Source of the DNA: Centroberyx gerrardi
Lineage: Eukaryota; Chordata; Actinopteri; Beryciformes; Berycidae
Assembly: GCF_048128805.1 (NCBI RefSeq)
Contig: NC_135998.1
Span: 27,385,492 to 27,449,491, forward strand
DNA length: 64,000 nucleotides
Direction of reading: 5' to 3'
The notes beneath the pieces are model-generated. The model ran no database searches. It worked only from the letters and a program-made list of their open reading frames with translations, and was not told the DNA's origin. Shown here piece by piece: positions 23,288 through 49,500 of the stretch. The translations under genes were made by a program, and so were the position numbers. Position 1 is the stretch's first letter; every line of letters begins with the position of its first letter.

Positions 23288-26200
23288 GTGTTATGAAGCA
23301 AACGGCTATTTTTTGAGAAAACAAAACAAACGATGACAGCCAACCAGCTTTACGTCTAGCTAGATGACTAGCAAGCTAGTTAGCATCCACATCCAGATCC
23401 TAACTCTCGCTAGCAAGGTAGCCAAAGGCAGGCAATGCCTTGAAGTTCAGTTACGTTAGACGACCAACAGTCCGTTAGTTATAATCATTTCTTCTTCGCC
23501 GTCCGTAACAATTACATTTCTATGTCGATATTATCTGTGGTTTGATCCACTATAAAAACCTCTTTGGTTTTGTTTCCCGTCTGTATTCCCAGCTGTTTAT
23601 AGGATGTGCTCTTCTTCATATAAAATTTGAGCCAGATAAAACGCATCTCAGGCGTGTTGCTGCCCCCTACAGGAAAATAATATGCACAGAAATCTAATGT
23701 AGACGACACACGTGTCGGGAATGTCAGACTAGATTTACACGCCCACGATATATTTACGAACTCGAGTGACAACAATGTGTTGCTAACACCATATATACAA
23801 ATATATTTTAGAAATACACACCATTACGCTATATCTACATACACTGAGACAGAGATACAGTGTGTAACAGTTACACTATCAAAACTGCAATATTGTATGC
23901 TATTTCAATGTATGAAATTTCTGTCCGCCAATTCTTCACAGAAGAGAGAAAAGGCAATTTAGAAAGAGTAACAAACCATTTTCAGTGTAATCTGAAAATC
24001 TAAACCTGCTAACCCCATTACCCTATTGCTAAAATGTGCCTAGATAGACAAAGTTACACCTGTAGGTAACCAAGCAATTACCAATAAAACTGAGAAGCAA
24101 GAAATGATCTGGCTACTCGCCCTGTTGATGCTTGAGGAATGTTCACTTATTTTACTGTTGCACTAATGCACTAGTTAGATCGCAATTTCTCTGTTATTCA
24201 CCATTTCTTTAAGCAGGCTCGAGCAAATTTCAATATTACCACTTTTGTGGACTGTATCTTACATGAAAGGCTCATTATATCCCCTTTGTAGATGTAATAT
24301 AGATAGAATTGAGAATTGCTTTTAAGGTTTTACTGATTACTTTTAAAGCAATGGTTTCAACTGGAATCACAGATTTAAAAAGAAAGAGTAGAAAAAGACA
24401 AAAAGGACAAACAAACTTCATGGCTGAGACTCCTGCAGTCTGCAGTCTACTTATAAAATCCAGGAGAAGAGAAACATCAGACTGTCTGAGGAGGAAGAGG
24501 AGGAGGAGGAGAGGGGGAGTTCGCTCCTCCACAGTTCGTCGCCAAAGTCTTTGCATTTGTTCATGGATTCTTATCAAACACACACTCCAATACACACACA
24601 CACACACAAGTTCTGATTCAGAAACACACATACGTTCTGGTTTGGGCTCAGCCTATAACTCCATATGTACAGTGGTATTAGACCTATTAGAAGTGTTTTT
24701 TCCCCAAAGTCTAGATAAAATATAAAAGGTTAATTTGTGATCGGGGCCCCTAAACTTTGGAACAACCTGTCTGAGGAAATACATTTGTGTCTATATTAGC
24801 ACTCCTATCTTCTTCTCAAACTCTGATTGATTGTTGGGAGGTCAATAGATTTTGATTGTTCAGAAGCCCTAATTCAGCAGCCTTCCCTTTATTATAACTT
24901 ATTGTTGATGTTTGTTTTGTTGTTTATTTTACAGCACTTTATGACTTCCACAAAGTTCTATTCAAATGTGGACATGATGGATACTGATGTCTAGTTTAAT
25001 ATCCAAAAGAGGTACATACCATGACAAAATCAATCTCATATTTACTCATTTTATTTAAAAAAAAGCTTTGACATTCCAGTGTTTTTGTTTTCCATTTTCT
25101 AACAAAAGAAGGAAAAGGTGAGATGACACTCCAGATTGTCAACCATTATTCTGAACCTCAACAAAACATCTACTCGGATCACAAACATCTTTGCAGCCGT
25201 GGTTCGGTTCAAGCAGTCGGGCTTGAGTCTTCCAAAGGCATATATATATATATATTTGTAGAGGTGTGTGTGTTTGTATGCATATACCAGGGGAACAGGG
25301 TGGGGGGCAATCACCATTTGCTCACATTTTCTCATTGCTCTTCGATTTCTGAATAAAAATAATAATAGTAAAACCAACAAAACCCAATTTCACACGACCT
25401 GCAGTGCCAATAGTCAGTCATCAGTGCTCCTTGGTGGTGTTAGAATTTGTAAACAAGGTCTGCTTACTGTCTCTCATGGGTCATATCTAAATTTTGTTTC
25501 TGATTTCCACCGGTCAGAAATGCTTCAACAACAGAAGGTCTTGTTATACAATTTGTATACAGACTGAGAAGATGGAGAAGACGATGGAGAAATCATTTTG
25601 GTTTATGAGAATTGTTTGGAGGAGGCGGGTGACTAAGGGGGAAATGACAAAAACATGAATACAGGACAAAATCTTTATATCTACTGCAGCTGCTTTCAAA
25701 ACACACGTTCCACTAATGTCCTCGCACACGGTACTTTCCAAAGGTTGCAATTAGGTCCAATGTTTCCAATGTTTTATGTACAATTAGGTCCAATGTTTAA
25801 TTATCTGTGAAACACACCTCTCTGGGCTCAAGCCGTTTAGTGAGAGCCTTTCCAGAATGAAAGATAATTCTAACAAGAACTGCATCTTTGCGGAGAATAA
25901 CCGTCTCTCTAGAGTGTGATCAGATTTGGGTCAAAGTAGACAAAATCCTCTCAGTTATTCTAGGAGGAATTCCCAACACATGCACCTTTACATTTGCTTT
26001 TTCCTCTTGAAAATTGTCAATTTTGTATTTGTTATACTCAGGTGCCTTGGATTCAAAGGGAGTGTTCAATATAAACATGAATATCTATGAAAAAGTGTGG
26101 ATCACGATTTTCTCTGCAATTTGAGTTGACGGACTAAAATCAACTGCTGCCAGAAAGACATTTCATACCTGCGGCGTCACGAGAGACTGTGGTGAACTTC

Positions 26201-27501
26201 TCTCATAAAAGATCTGAGTAGGAAACATATTTGGTGAACAGTCATTATAATATAATCACACATGGTCTCTTAAATAATTTGAATCGTTTCAGTCAGACTT
26301 TTAAAAGACATACAAATTTAAAGGATTCTGACTATTTGATCCATGCCTGATTCTTGTTGTGCTGAAACAACCTAACTACAATGTCCAACTGCACGACAGG
26401 CATGTTACAAAACGCCGCTACTCTGAAACACAAAAGAAGAGCCGAGACGGGAATTCGACTGAGATTCTGAATTTTAAAAGGAATATCCCGGTGATGTAGC
26501 TTATCCCATCCTTGCTCTTTATAATACTGCGACTACAGAGGTGGTTTCACTTTCAGTACCGAAGCGACACACGAGATACAGAAAGCAAAAAAGAAAAAAA
26601 AAAAAGACAATCACAAATAAATTCAATGGGGAAAGTTCAGTCCAAAGGCCTTCTACTGTTTGCCCTATGCCAGGTGTCCGTATTTCCATCGAGTGCATCA
26701 GTCTGCACTCCGGCGAATCGGGAGATTTGATGCAAAATTGTGCCTGCTTGCTCTTGCAGATGCAGCTGGAAAAGCATCCCACTCAAAAGAGGAACCCCCC
26801 CTTTTCAGAGTAGTAGCGACCTCAGTGTGTGTGGGGTTTACTTTGCTAGAGGGACTTCGCTTGTTCTTGGCGTCACCAGAAAAAACAAGGGAAAGAATAA
26901 AAAGGGGAAACATAACTAAAGGGAATAGTGGTTTATTGTCTTTTTACTGTATTTTCCCATTCAGTAAAGGAGTTGTGGTCATTGAAGTTCTTTAATCTGC
27001 AGACTATGTACAATAATTTATTAGAGTAGTTAGATCTAAAACTGCTTATTCATTTTTCTATTTTGCTCTATTTCTTAAAGGAGCATGACTTTTTCCTCAT
27101 TTTCACTTATAATTGCTGTATAAAGTCATGAGTAACTTACAAGGTTATGTGCTATAAGAGTTGTGAATGTTCCAGAGGTGTGTGAGTGTGTGAGTGTGTG
27201 CGTGCGTGCGTGCGTGCGAGTGTGTGTGTGTGTGTGTGTGTGAAGGAGTGAAAGAAAAAAAAATCCAGACTGAGACCTCGACAAACCTAGAGTGGGAAAT
27301 ATGCGGAAAAGGAAGTAGAAGAGAAATTGAAAAAAAAAAAAAGAGTGGGCATGGGGGTGGAGGGGTATTTGGGAGGAGCAGGGAGAGTAGGCCTTGTGTA
27401 GATTAGTTGGTGGGCTGACAGTAAGACGGTGGTGTGGGGCATTGGAGGGTGATGGTGGGGGGGGGGGGATAGTAATCTTGATTCGGGGTGTGCGATGGTG
27501 T
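23288..27501. other. BRAP-NAA25 intergenic region (BRAP promoter side and NAA25 3' UTR)
   Basis: No coding gene is visible in these 4.2 kb. 23330-23420 is rich in GCTAGC/GTTAGC words like other 5' ends here and probably marks the BRAP promoter. The right part is likely NAA25 3' UTR, with a candidate - strand AATAAA at 25050-25055. It also holds a LINE scrap (24290-24830), short (TA)n near 25240, a (GT)n run near 27194-27243 and a poly-G run near 27457. Confidence 0.5.
24290..24830 (+). mobile_element. decayed L2/CR1-like LINE scrap
   Basis: The + strand reads RIAFKVLLITFKAM at 24309-24352, typical of the linker after the reverse transcriptase of L2-like LINEs. Near 24745 a GPLNFGTTCL reading, a one-base shift from the usual APKLWNNL, matches the terminal motif of the same proteins. 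The middle is a purine-rich, Arg-rich stretch that does not fit, so the copy is rearranged. Confidence 0.45.
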
Positions 27502-39137
<11,636 letters not shown>

Positions 39138-42100
39138 GGTGGAGTTTACCTGGGTAAATGTTCAGACATGCGTAGTCTACGCTGCCTCTAGTAGTGATTA
39201 AAGGATTTTTTTTTCGCTGAAGACACAATACACTGTAGTTATCTGGGCATGGGTATGAATATGCATGTCTGAATATGCACTGCAACGCTGCGTGAATCAG
39301 AAACCTCCAGCCCTACTATTTTAATATTTAAGATAAGGTTAGATTAGATAAAGTCTGTGCTACTCAGCTCCCAAAGAGAGGTGCAGACAGAGTAAGAGAA
39401 ACTTCTCTTCCTGCAGTCCCAACTAGTTCTGATAACCTTTCTCCAAATGAAAGACTAGGCTACAATATATTCTATGGGGAAATAAAGCATGTCACTATTT
39501 CAGACAAGCGGGAAATAGAAAAAAAGAGATGCAGATCGTCTGTCTATTGATTGATATACATGATATTGAACCATTTGTTGTTGGTAATGTCACCTTGTCA
39601 TGGTTGCTAACTGAATCTGTTCACAATCTGTCATTTGTTGATTTGCTTTGGCAAGAAGTAGGCTACTAGATTTTGCTAAGATAATTAGATGAAATATTTA
39701 TGATAGACAACCTGTGGGCACACTGGGGCAATGCAGTATCAGCGATAGGATACCGCAAAGAAAAACAGAAAAATAGACTATACATAAGAATATAGCAAAT
39801 GGGGGTATTTAAATAATGCAAACACTAGTAGATGTTAAGTAGAAATGTGAGTATGGGGGGGGAAATGAACTAGCCTACAGCATTTTGAGGGGGTACAAAG
39901 TAACAGCAGTAGAACATAAGCCTACTGAGAAAGAAAAATGAAATATGTTCAACATGAAAATATATATCTAAATACTAAATTTAGACATTCATAATATTCC
40001 CTAAAACAGGATGGAGTCAAATGTCAAATATTATATTTGACAGGTCAGGACAACAACTCCTGTGCTCAGTAATATCTGCAGTTGTTGTCATAATATGTAT
40101 ATTATATATTGTATAATACAATTATGCTCATTTGGATGTTAAAGCGCAAACATTAATCAGCAAGTCATTAGCCTATTCATTGTCATCAAGTTTTGTCTCT
40201 AGATAAATTCAAAAATAAGAACCGTGGTTCTGTGTTTGTCAGCTTTCAGAAAGATTTTCCTGTTGCCAAATATTGTTTGTGTTGTCTAAAGCCATTTTGT
40301 ACACTTGAGTGAGTTTTGTGAATTTCTTTACATGTATACAAAGCAGATGCTGTAATTGAACAAGTTAATGTATTCATAAAACCTACAGTACTATTATTAA
40401 TGAAAACTAAGGAGGTTATCACCACATAATAAAGACAAAACATATCCTCGAAGAGAAATTCCCAAGTCAAGAAAACAGGAGACAGCACAGCAATTTCCTT
40501 ATTTGTTCAAATTTATTAGATATTCTGTTATGTTCCATTGTCTAGACCTTCTGTCACAGTTTGAAAACTGTGAAAAAAAAACTAATTGTATTACATTCAC
40601 TACTAATTCCCCTGAATTTCACCTTATCAGAAAAGAGAAAATTGAATGCATTGTGAATCTTTGTCTTTCAAAAAACAAAAACAAAAAAAAAAAACAGAAA
40701 AAAAATAAAAGAAAAAGAAACAGTAGATTTTGCAAGTGCTTATTCATGATTACAAGAAAGATACAGTATTTTGGACTCAGTCTGTTCCCTATGCTTCTAT
40801 CCCTCCCCTCACAGTCTTACCCTGGCTGGCATCACTGGTAATGCTACAAAAGTGTACATCACACAGTCTATTCTAGTCTACAGGGCAAATTCCCCTCATG
40901 ATCAAACTCAGTCAGAACTTTTCAGTCCTCAGAAGTGAACTGAGGTCAAGCTGAATCTAGTTTGATTTTGAGGAGAACCCTCCCTTAAAAAAAAAAATTC
41001 CCTTCTTGTCTGATGCAGTTCAAGAGCTTCTCAAAAGCACTGATGCACTGATCAAACGTAAATGGATAATATCTAGACAAAAGAAAGGAAAATGCAAAGA
41101 ATAAAAAAAATGCTGAGCATGCAGATCAAAATCTAGAGTTGTTACCATGGAGAAAAAACATTTTTTTCAATCATGTTTTGTAAATTCATTCATCCGCATG
41201 TATCAATGATGTCATGGGCACATGTCATGCTTGTACAGGTGTAAAATATGTCGGCAACTTCCTGCATAGTTTGACACATGCATCTCCTCCTAAGTAAACC
41301 TGTACATTCATTGGCATGGATGAGGTACAGTTAAAACCATGGCATGTGAGACAACACATGAATAGCATGCTCCACCTTTCACACTGTATTCAATAGCACA
41401 CCGTCCACAGAGCTGACATTACCTGCTCTGAGAATACAATTTACTGAAGTTACTGTTACCAGTACAGTATTGACAATGACAGACCTGACGATGCTTAGTA
41501 GCTGTGAATATTCAATTCAAGTCGCTATTTGTAAAGTTTGCCTATTTGTATAATGGGCTTATTGAAATGTACACGTCCGGCCCTCTCTTTAAGCCTGTCC
41601 ACTGGACTACACATGGATAGGTTACAATGAAAACAAGGATTTTGGAGACACTGGCTGTCATAGATGTCTGAATAAACCTCTTAATCACAGCTGTAATACT
41701 AAGGTGATCATGATCATATAAAACATCACAAAATACTTACACCTAGCGCCCAACAGGATCTGCATTAAACTCAAACTAAAACAAAAAAGACAGAACTAAG
41801 CTCTTGCTCTGATGAGAAGCTACAACCTGAAGTCAGAGAAACTGAACCACAGGCAGCCAGAAGATGGTGGAGCAGGACAGGGTGGGATAAACGCCACCTG
41901 CTTGCAGGTCAAGGCTTATACTATTCTACCCTACGCCAACCTAGACTATAGGGGTAAAACTTGACGACTTTTGTCGAAACAATTTCATCCTTAACTATAA
42001 ATAGTCAAGAAATGTTCAGACTGACCTCATACTCTCTTGTAGTTAAGGTAGATGAAATGCTTAAAATCACTATACATGGTACAACCAAACCAAAAAAAAA

Positions 42101-43548
42101 CAAAAACAAAAAAAACAAGAAACAGAACAAAACAGAAACTAAATACCCAGAATGCTTGTCAATCCACAACTGCAACAAACATTGCAGATCTGCCTGGACC
42201 CATATGCTCAGTCAGTTGAGAGAGAGAGAGAGAGGGGGAAAGGTAGTGCAAGAAAGATCGAAACACAGCTACCTCGATTCATGCAAATGCACAAATTCTC
42301 CTCCTCACCACTGTTTCAGTAAAGTAAAAGCTTTCTGGAGGCTTCGGGCCCACCAAGCCCTGTATTAAAGCCCTAGCCAGGGGGAGGGGACATGCAGCAA
42401 CAGCATGACGCGAGTTCAACATGCTGATCATGGAGTGAAAGCACAGCTGTGTGCTAAAACCACTCAGAAGCAGCAATCTTGGTAGTTTTAGCTGAACATT
42501 ATCCATCTCACTCCTTGGAGTGAAAGTCCTTAAGAGTAAAGGCAGGTGATAACACAAACAAGCACACAGATGCACACACTAACACGCAGATGCAGAGATG
42601 TATCGCACAGACTCTCTGACCCATACTCCAAATTTCCTAGAGGGAACTAACCCTCTCGCTAATGAACACAGACAATCCACTCGAGCAAAGCTGCACTGCA
42701 GCGACTGTACACTCGTGCAATGCCAGTTAGTGAGGAGCTGCTGCTGTCCACATGAACTTGCGGAGGGGAAGTGTCAGTGTGCACGTGTAAATGTGGGACA
42801 TATGGGCATGGGCATGTGTGGGAAAAGAGTAGCAAAGAATTATCTATCATGCATAAGCATTATATATTTCCTTGGAACCATAATAAACAGGCATGGATTA
42901 GCCTCAAAATCAAAACTGTAAAGAAAGAGAAAAAAGAAAAGAAAACAAAAAGAACATCATCATTCCCAACCAACTGCCAGACAGAGGGGACAGTGAGACA
43001 AGGGGGTTGAGATCTATACAAATTTTTACTAGGACAAGAATATAGACAATATTGAGGGGAGAGAGAGACAAGGATAAAACTAGAGACAGACAGTTATAAT
43101 ACAAGGGGGGAAAGGTGAGGAGGAAAAAAATGGTCCAATACCTGCTTAAGAGATCTCATACCAATTTTTGTGGGAACCTTTATATCAGGAACTAAAACAA
43201 CATTCTAATCAATTCAAAAGGCTTGACTTTCTGAGTCACGGTTTACACATCTGGATAAAAACAAAGCCCATTTTGATAATCGACTAACAATTACATATCA
43301 GGCAATTTACGTTCTGTGCAAAGAGTTTTTTTTCTTTTTATATGTATGCAAAACCGTTTTGTTTTTTTCTGAGTGAATGGGTGGCTTGTGATTGGGAAAG
43401 GATCTGTACAGTACTGTTAACCAATCTTGTCAAACCCCCCAATGAATCATGTGAGACAGGAGGAGAAGAGCAGACGTCAGGGCCACTTCCTCATCATGGT
43501 GGACGTGTCTCTGATGACATCATCATGACAGGGTTTGGTTGATTTGCC
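39138..43548. other. NAA25 upstream region and PITPNB 3' UTR
   Basis: No coding gene is visible. The left part is the NAA25 promoter side. The right part, probably from about 40500 to 43548, is a long PITPNB 3' UTR, since the first convincing - strand AATAAA is at 40512-40517. It contains A-rich runs (40680-40720, 42090-42130) and a short GA repeat near 42210-42240. Confidence 0.5.
40512..40517 (-). promoter_or_regulatory. candidate poly(A) signal AATAAA for PITPNB
   Basis: It lies about 3 kb beyond the distal PITPNB stop. That would give a long 3' UTR, which is plausible for this gene. Closer signals were not obvious by eye. Confidence 0.35.
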
Positions 43549-43599
43549 TCATTGCTCATGAGCAGCACTGGTGCCTCGAATCGGACCTGTTTTACGCAG
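43549..43599 (-). CDS. pitpnb: PITPNB alternative distal terminal exon ([16 protein letters not shown])
   Basis: A strong acceptor (TTTCTCTCCCCCTGCATCGCTCAG) precedes 16 codons and a TGA. It joins in phase to the exon ending at 44683. The peptide shares RGTSA with the proximal version, which suggests an exon duplication. In the other isoform this exon would be 3' UTR. Confidence 0.85.
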   Translation of the reverse strand: MRKTGPIRGTSAAHEQ

Positions 43600-46500
43600 C
43601 TGAGCGATGCAGGGGGAGAGAAAGAGGAGAAAAGCGTGATTAACAAGAGTATGTGGAGGGGGGGGTGATAAACCCAATGCAACAGATGGGCTTTGTGTTC
43701 AGTTTGGTAATAAAGACTGAAGAGATGCAGAAATAAGCCGTGCTTTGTGTCACAGCACCAACTCATGCAGTCATAAGCGGTGCAAGTTCAGAAAAAGTAG
43801 CCAACTTCCACCATTAATGAAAGGGAAAAACTTTTAACGAGCTGAGGTTATTAGCCTCATCCCCAACATCTCAAAACATCCAAAACATCAGCAGCAGGAA
43901 AACAAAATAAAAGCACTGAGTGAAGCATTCAAGAAGAGTACAAAGGAGGCGTGCAAAAGTTAACATCACAAAGGCAGATTCATGATAACCATGCGGTCAT
44001 ATTGAAGGAAAAATGATTCAAACGGAGAGCACAGGACATGAGAAGAAAACAGAGGAGAGTTATAATGGGAAGAAGGCAAAATGCAGAGCTGAGAACATGG
44101 CAAGCACAAAGGAATTGACAACTAGACAAACTGGACAGTTCCTAAAATTGACAAAATTGATAAAGTTGGACGGCAGTCAGACAACGATAAACACGATGAG
44201 TGGTAAGTGAGCGAAGAAAAGAGGTGCGTTAAGAAAAGTGCGGAGAATGAATCCATGCAACGCCACCATCTCTCCCGTTTTGGACTTACTCAGCCTGCCT
44301 CTAGCGTTTGACCTACAGGGGCGGGGCCTACTCTTCCGTTGCAGAGGTGCCTCGCACATCTCCCTTCTGACGCATCTAATGTGAAATTCAGGAGTAAAGG
44401 GTTAAATTAAGTCGGTTAAATATCTCGTGCCCCCTCCAGCAGCCTGGTCAACACAGAAATGAGAATGACGATCATTACTGCCATCATCATTCATAACAGA
44501 AAAAGTGCATTTCATGCGTAAACTCCCTTGCTTTTTTGCAGATCTGTAAAAGGTAGGAAAGACATTACTGTTGAAAAGCTGCTTTTCTTACATCTACCTT
44601 GCACTTCAGTCAGCAGCCCTAGGAGAAGACAGCACAGTCTGTATCTTAGGAAGGATGGGTGTGCATGTGGTTGGTTAATTACCTCCTCAAGCTCTTTTTG
44701 AGTCTCCTCCTCCATCCGCCTGATGTCCTCCATGGTCAAACCCACCCAGTTGTCAATCCAGCAGAAGAGCTGGCGGTGGAAGTTGGTGAAAATACGTCTT
44801 TCTTGCTGTGGAAGCAAGGAGAGGAGTTAAAGCCAAGTGTAGATTCAAGAGCATCCTGTTTGAAATGAAGACAGTGATTATTCTCAGACAGAACTAGGGA
44901 TGCACGTTACAGTCTGTAAAATCTCCCTATGCTCTTGCCCGTCTCATTTCTTTCCTAAACTGAACTGTGCTTTGCTCCGTTTAATTTTCCCTCTCTCAGA
45001 CAAGTGCAGGGACTTTCAGTAACAGTGAAGTACTCCTCATAGTAATGGCTCCCTCTGGTGCACAAGATAAAAAACAACACACCACACATATGATGATGGC
45101 ACACTGCAAATCATGGTAAAGTTCCTCTACGCAAAATAAAGATCATTTGTATCATTCAACAGGCTTTATTGACTTGATATACAATGAAGAACAATCTCCG
45201 GTCAATTATTCATTAACATCCATGTAAATGATATAAAATAAACTATTTTATATCTGAGGTCTATATACAGTATATATATTGTGCTTTACCCTGTGGATGA
45301 AATTTTCCACTTTGCTCTGCAGACCCCACCATTTGAACTTGACAGTGACCAGTTTGTATGCGCACATATAAGGACAATCCGCCTTCAACTCATTCTGCCA
45401 GGGGTGAAAAAACAAAACAGTTTTGAGGGAAATACAACAATTGCTCAATGGGTACAGTCATGACAACTCTATGGATACTAAGAGATAATACATCTCATTA
45501 AAATTGCGCAACAGTGCATCTGCTCATATGCTAATACCTTCCATTCAGGGCCCAGAGGTCCTCTGTCCGTCTTGGTAGAGTGAAAAAGAGTAGGATCTTC
45601 CTCTGGCTTGTAGTCCTGAAAGGAAAGGACAGAAACTTAGGACCCTGCAAGAAACAGACTATACTGGAGTTGTCAGCTGTCCACACACCGTGTGTGCACA
45701 AGTAAATGTATTATATGTATTATATTATGTATTAATATATGCAAACTAGATGTTAATCCTCTGCTCTCCCATAGCTCCCTTGTGCTTATCATGCCAAAAA
45801 TCATTATTTTCATTGCTAATGATGAATTGATGCCTTGCAACGTTCTTAATGCAACTTCATTATAAGATCAGCAACAAGCTGGAAGCCATTCAGCTTCCAC
45901 TCAAACCTAAGGCTGGCAAATTTCCCACATACAAACCTGTGTTGTTAATTCATTCTGGTCTGCTATGTTGCAGCTGCAATCGGTGGGAAAACACAGAGCA
46001 AACTATTGCACCCTGCGTGCTAAACTGACACACACCTCACCCCCCTCCAACACACTGACACACAGACAAACTGCCCATTGTTCCCCAGCACCTAGCAAAC
46101 CAGCTATCTAGATGGCTAAAAAAGGAAGGCTGATGCTGGCGGCAGACAATATGATATACAGTATGTGCTCATCACTCCTCATCCGTGTCTTTACTGTAAA
46201 AAAATACATTAACGAATCACATCAGTTAATCAAATCAAAGAATCAAAGGTTGTTTCTATATATTTCACCAACTCATACAACCTAATACAAACTCATCTTT
46301 CCAGATATGGATAATCAATCACTCGTTTAACCAAACCCATCAGATATATACATAACATAACCTATACATGAAGAACATCCATGTATTTGTGTTTCCTGGC
46401 TCTACCTTGCCTCCTCTGACCTAGACCAGGACCGACCGATTAAAATCATCCATAACGTATTCCTTTAGTTCAACTCAAACTACATGACAGTGATTGATCG

Positions 46501-49500
46501 AGCCTGCTCCCAAATACACACACGCACCAGCGTAGACAGGTCAGTTCGATTCGTGTCCTGGCATGTACCTCGATGCACCCAATGCCAGATTTTAAAGCTG
46601 GCTTCCATAAAATAACCGGCCTGCTCTGACTACTAAATCGAACGTACCCCAGTGCAATTCTCTGCGGACAGCGCTCACAATGGATGCGTGGATGGTGAGA
46701 GGAGACAGAGATTTTGAACAATGTAAAACTTGACTCATATACATTTCCTCATCAAAAAATGGGGGCTAATCTCAAAACATTCCACTGTGTTTCCCTGTTT
46801 TAAGTCCCTCATTCTTTCGGGACTTAAAACAGGGAAACACAGTGGGAAACGTGCAGAGTGTCAATCTATTGGAGGAGTGAGTGTTTGCCCCTTTAATCCC
46901 AGACACAGTGAAACAGTTCTGCCTTCAGCTGCCCATGTGCTGAGAAGGTTCAGATGCACACATCTTAACAAATGGTCTGCATAATGAAGACCAACAAACC
47001 ATCACAAAGGTCCCACAGGATGTACTTTCATCTAAAAATAAATATGCCATGACAACAAACAATACCATAAAGTTGTGTCGCTTCAAGGTTATTCATTTTT
47101 CTTGATTGAATGCCACAAACAACCACTGCTACATTGCGGCTGCTAGGCAGGCTGTACATCAGTTGGCTATATGGTACATGTAAGAAGTTAAACATGATCA
47201 TCATGATTATTTTGGTTGCACAGCCATTGATTTGTCATGTTCTCTAAGGCCATATGTAAAGACTATACGATAATAGGCTATATGAGAGATTTAAAAACAG
47301 GGTCAAAGATCATAATTTTGTTTTGTTCAATTAAATGTTATATAAATAAATTCCCGACAGCAGTCAGTTTCAGTCCAGTTAGTCCATGTGGCCCTCATGA
47401 AGACTGAGTTTGACCATTTAGCCAGACTCCACACTTTACCAAGTGTTTTGACTCCTGTCCTGGAACACACTGAGGAATCAGCAATCACTAGATTGTATTT
47501 TAGGTACTACAGTCCCATTCACTGCCCCACACCCAGTGTTCAGTCAGGAAATACAACTCTCTTAGACAAAGATAAAACCCAGACAGATTCTGACACTCAT
47601 CACATCCACAGCACTCATCTTCAGACAATATTTCTCAACTACCGGGCCCTGAGCCCAGGGCTCACTGTGCTGTTTTAATCCATCAGATCTGTTGTGAAAG
47701 ACTGGTGAATACCTGGAGCAGATGGACCTTCAGATTAAGCCTTGGCCTCAACACTGATCCACTTAAGTCATTATTGTACAGGAGCTGGTATTAAGAAACG
47801 CTGTAGCCGTAGGACAACTGCACTCCACCTGGATGAGAATGGCTTAATGTCTCCTTTTAGATTTTAAACCCAGGGTAACATGTTAGTTTAAGTATTATTG
47901 ACTGAGACATGCCCCCATTGTACTTAAAAGGGGGGTTTTGAAAGAAGCCTGAGAGTTTTATTTAAGAAAGGCCTCATTAAGAACAAAGTAAGTCATCAGA
48001 TTTTATAATCCAATGCTCTGTGACAGCATACCTTTCCCCATCTCAATCTTCTCCAGTTTGACATTAAATCAAAGGGTCAGAGAGCATTAACGGCTTGTTT
48101 TTCTAGCTTAGTAAATGCGGTCTAAATCATAGTGAGCAGCGCCATGACTTACTAAGAGCTTAAGGTTTGGTGTGGCCTACTGTCCATATAAACTCTAACA
48201 GCATAATACCATTAAGAGCGGTTTTGACAAGTACATCAAAACCATTACAATATTGTGATTTATAGCTGCCATTTAACAATATTCAACTACTTCATATAGT
48301 GATGGAAATTATTAATTGAGAATTTCCATGATGGGCATTCATCTATAAACTAATATCAATGTAGGTCTGATCTAAATCAGTTACAAGAAGAAAATGTCCG
48401 TGAAGTGTCCGTTTTTCTAAAATATTTTTGACTGCATATTACATAAGATAATGTGATGGCTTAAAACAAGAAGCTCATTATTTATTATCGATATTAGTAT
48501 GATGAATTACTCTGTTTGTGCACTTATCAGCTGAGTGTGATTTTGTGGGTTTTAAAAGTAGCAAAGGAGACAGGCATATTTCAAAAGGGTTACCCACAAC
48601 AGCAGCAGAAATAATAATGGCCATAGCAGCAAATCAGGCCTCTTACTCAAATGTAGCTAATACACCCATAGCCAAAGATTCCTACCATTATGATCAGCTA
48701 ATTTTCACTAGAGATCAAGTATTTGCCCGACGTACCTAGCTTATTGTGTGGGATTTGTGCTAAATGAGCATGCTCAAAGATTGCAGCTCTGGAATGGTTA
48801 GCCATTCATGCAGCTTGCTGGTTTAGATGTGCAAGCCACAAAGCGAATGAGAGAAGACTCTTCTTATTAAGTGAAATCTTTCTGTAAGATCTTCTGAACC
48901 TTGGTTCCTGATGTGAAACACTTCACTTGACAGCCAATGCCAGGCTAGATAACTACCTCTGATATAGTGACTGCTCTCACAATACTAAAAAGGCATACCT
49001 CAATGATAACTCTAAGTGCAATTCCAAAACATTTACTCTGTTCATTTCATAGCTCATCTGGAGACACATTCTATGAAGAACAAATGGTCCTCATTTTCAC
49101 ACATACTTCCAGTCCAGATTCAAGCTTATTAATGTGATTTAAGTACCTCATACTGTGCGATCAGGCTCTATGGATGCTGACCATGATAACCATGGATAGA
49201 TAAAGTGTATCCGTGACTAGCCAGCCTCCTCTGAGACCTAAAATCAACATGTAGGACCAGGCCTCTTCCTCAGGGTGGAGACATCCTACTGTAGATCAGA
49301 GGTATCAGTTACCAACACCAGCTACTGGACAGCTGCTGATCAGGCTGTGTGTGCTCTGTTCACATCCTTATCCTCAACACAACTAATCCAGCCACTCAGC
49401 GTTTTAACACTTACTTTATTGGTTTGAAAAGGCCCTCATATGTCATACGTTTTATTTTTGCATTGCAACAAAAGCCTACATAGCTCAAGTTTGGACCACA

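Noticed and set aside
23512-23775. - strand 87-residue open frame upstream of BRAP
   Set aside because: It has no recognisable domain or splice support and lies in promoter-side sequence.
46782-46845. microRNA gene
   Set aside because: The hairpin is perfectly paired and only 64 nt, unlike typical animal precursors, and I do not recognise a known mature sequence.
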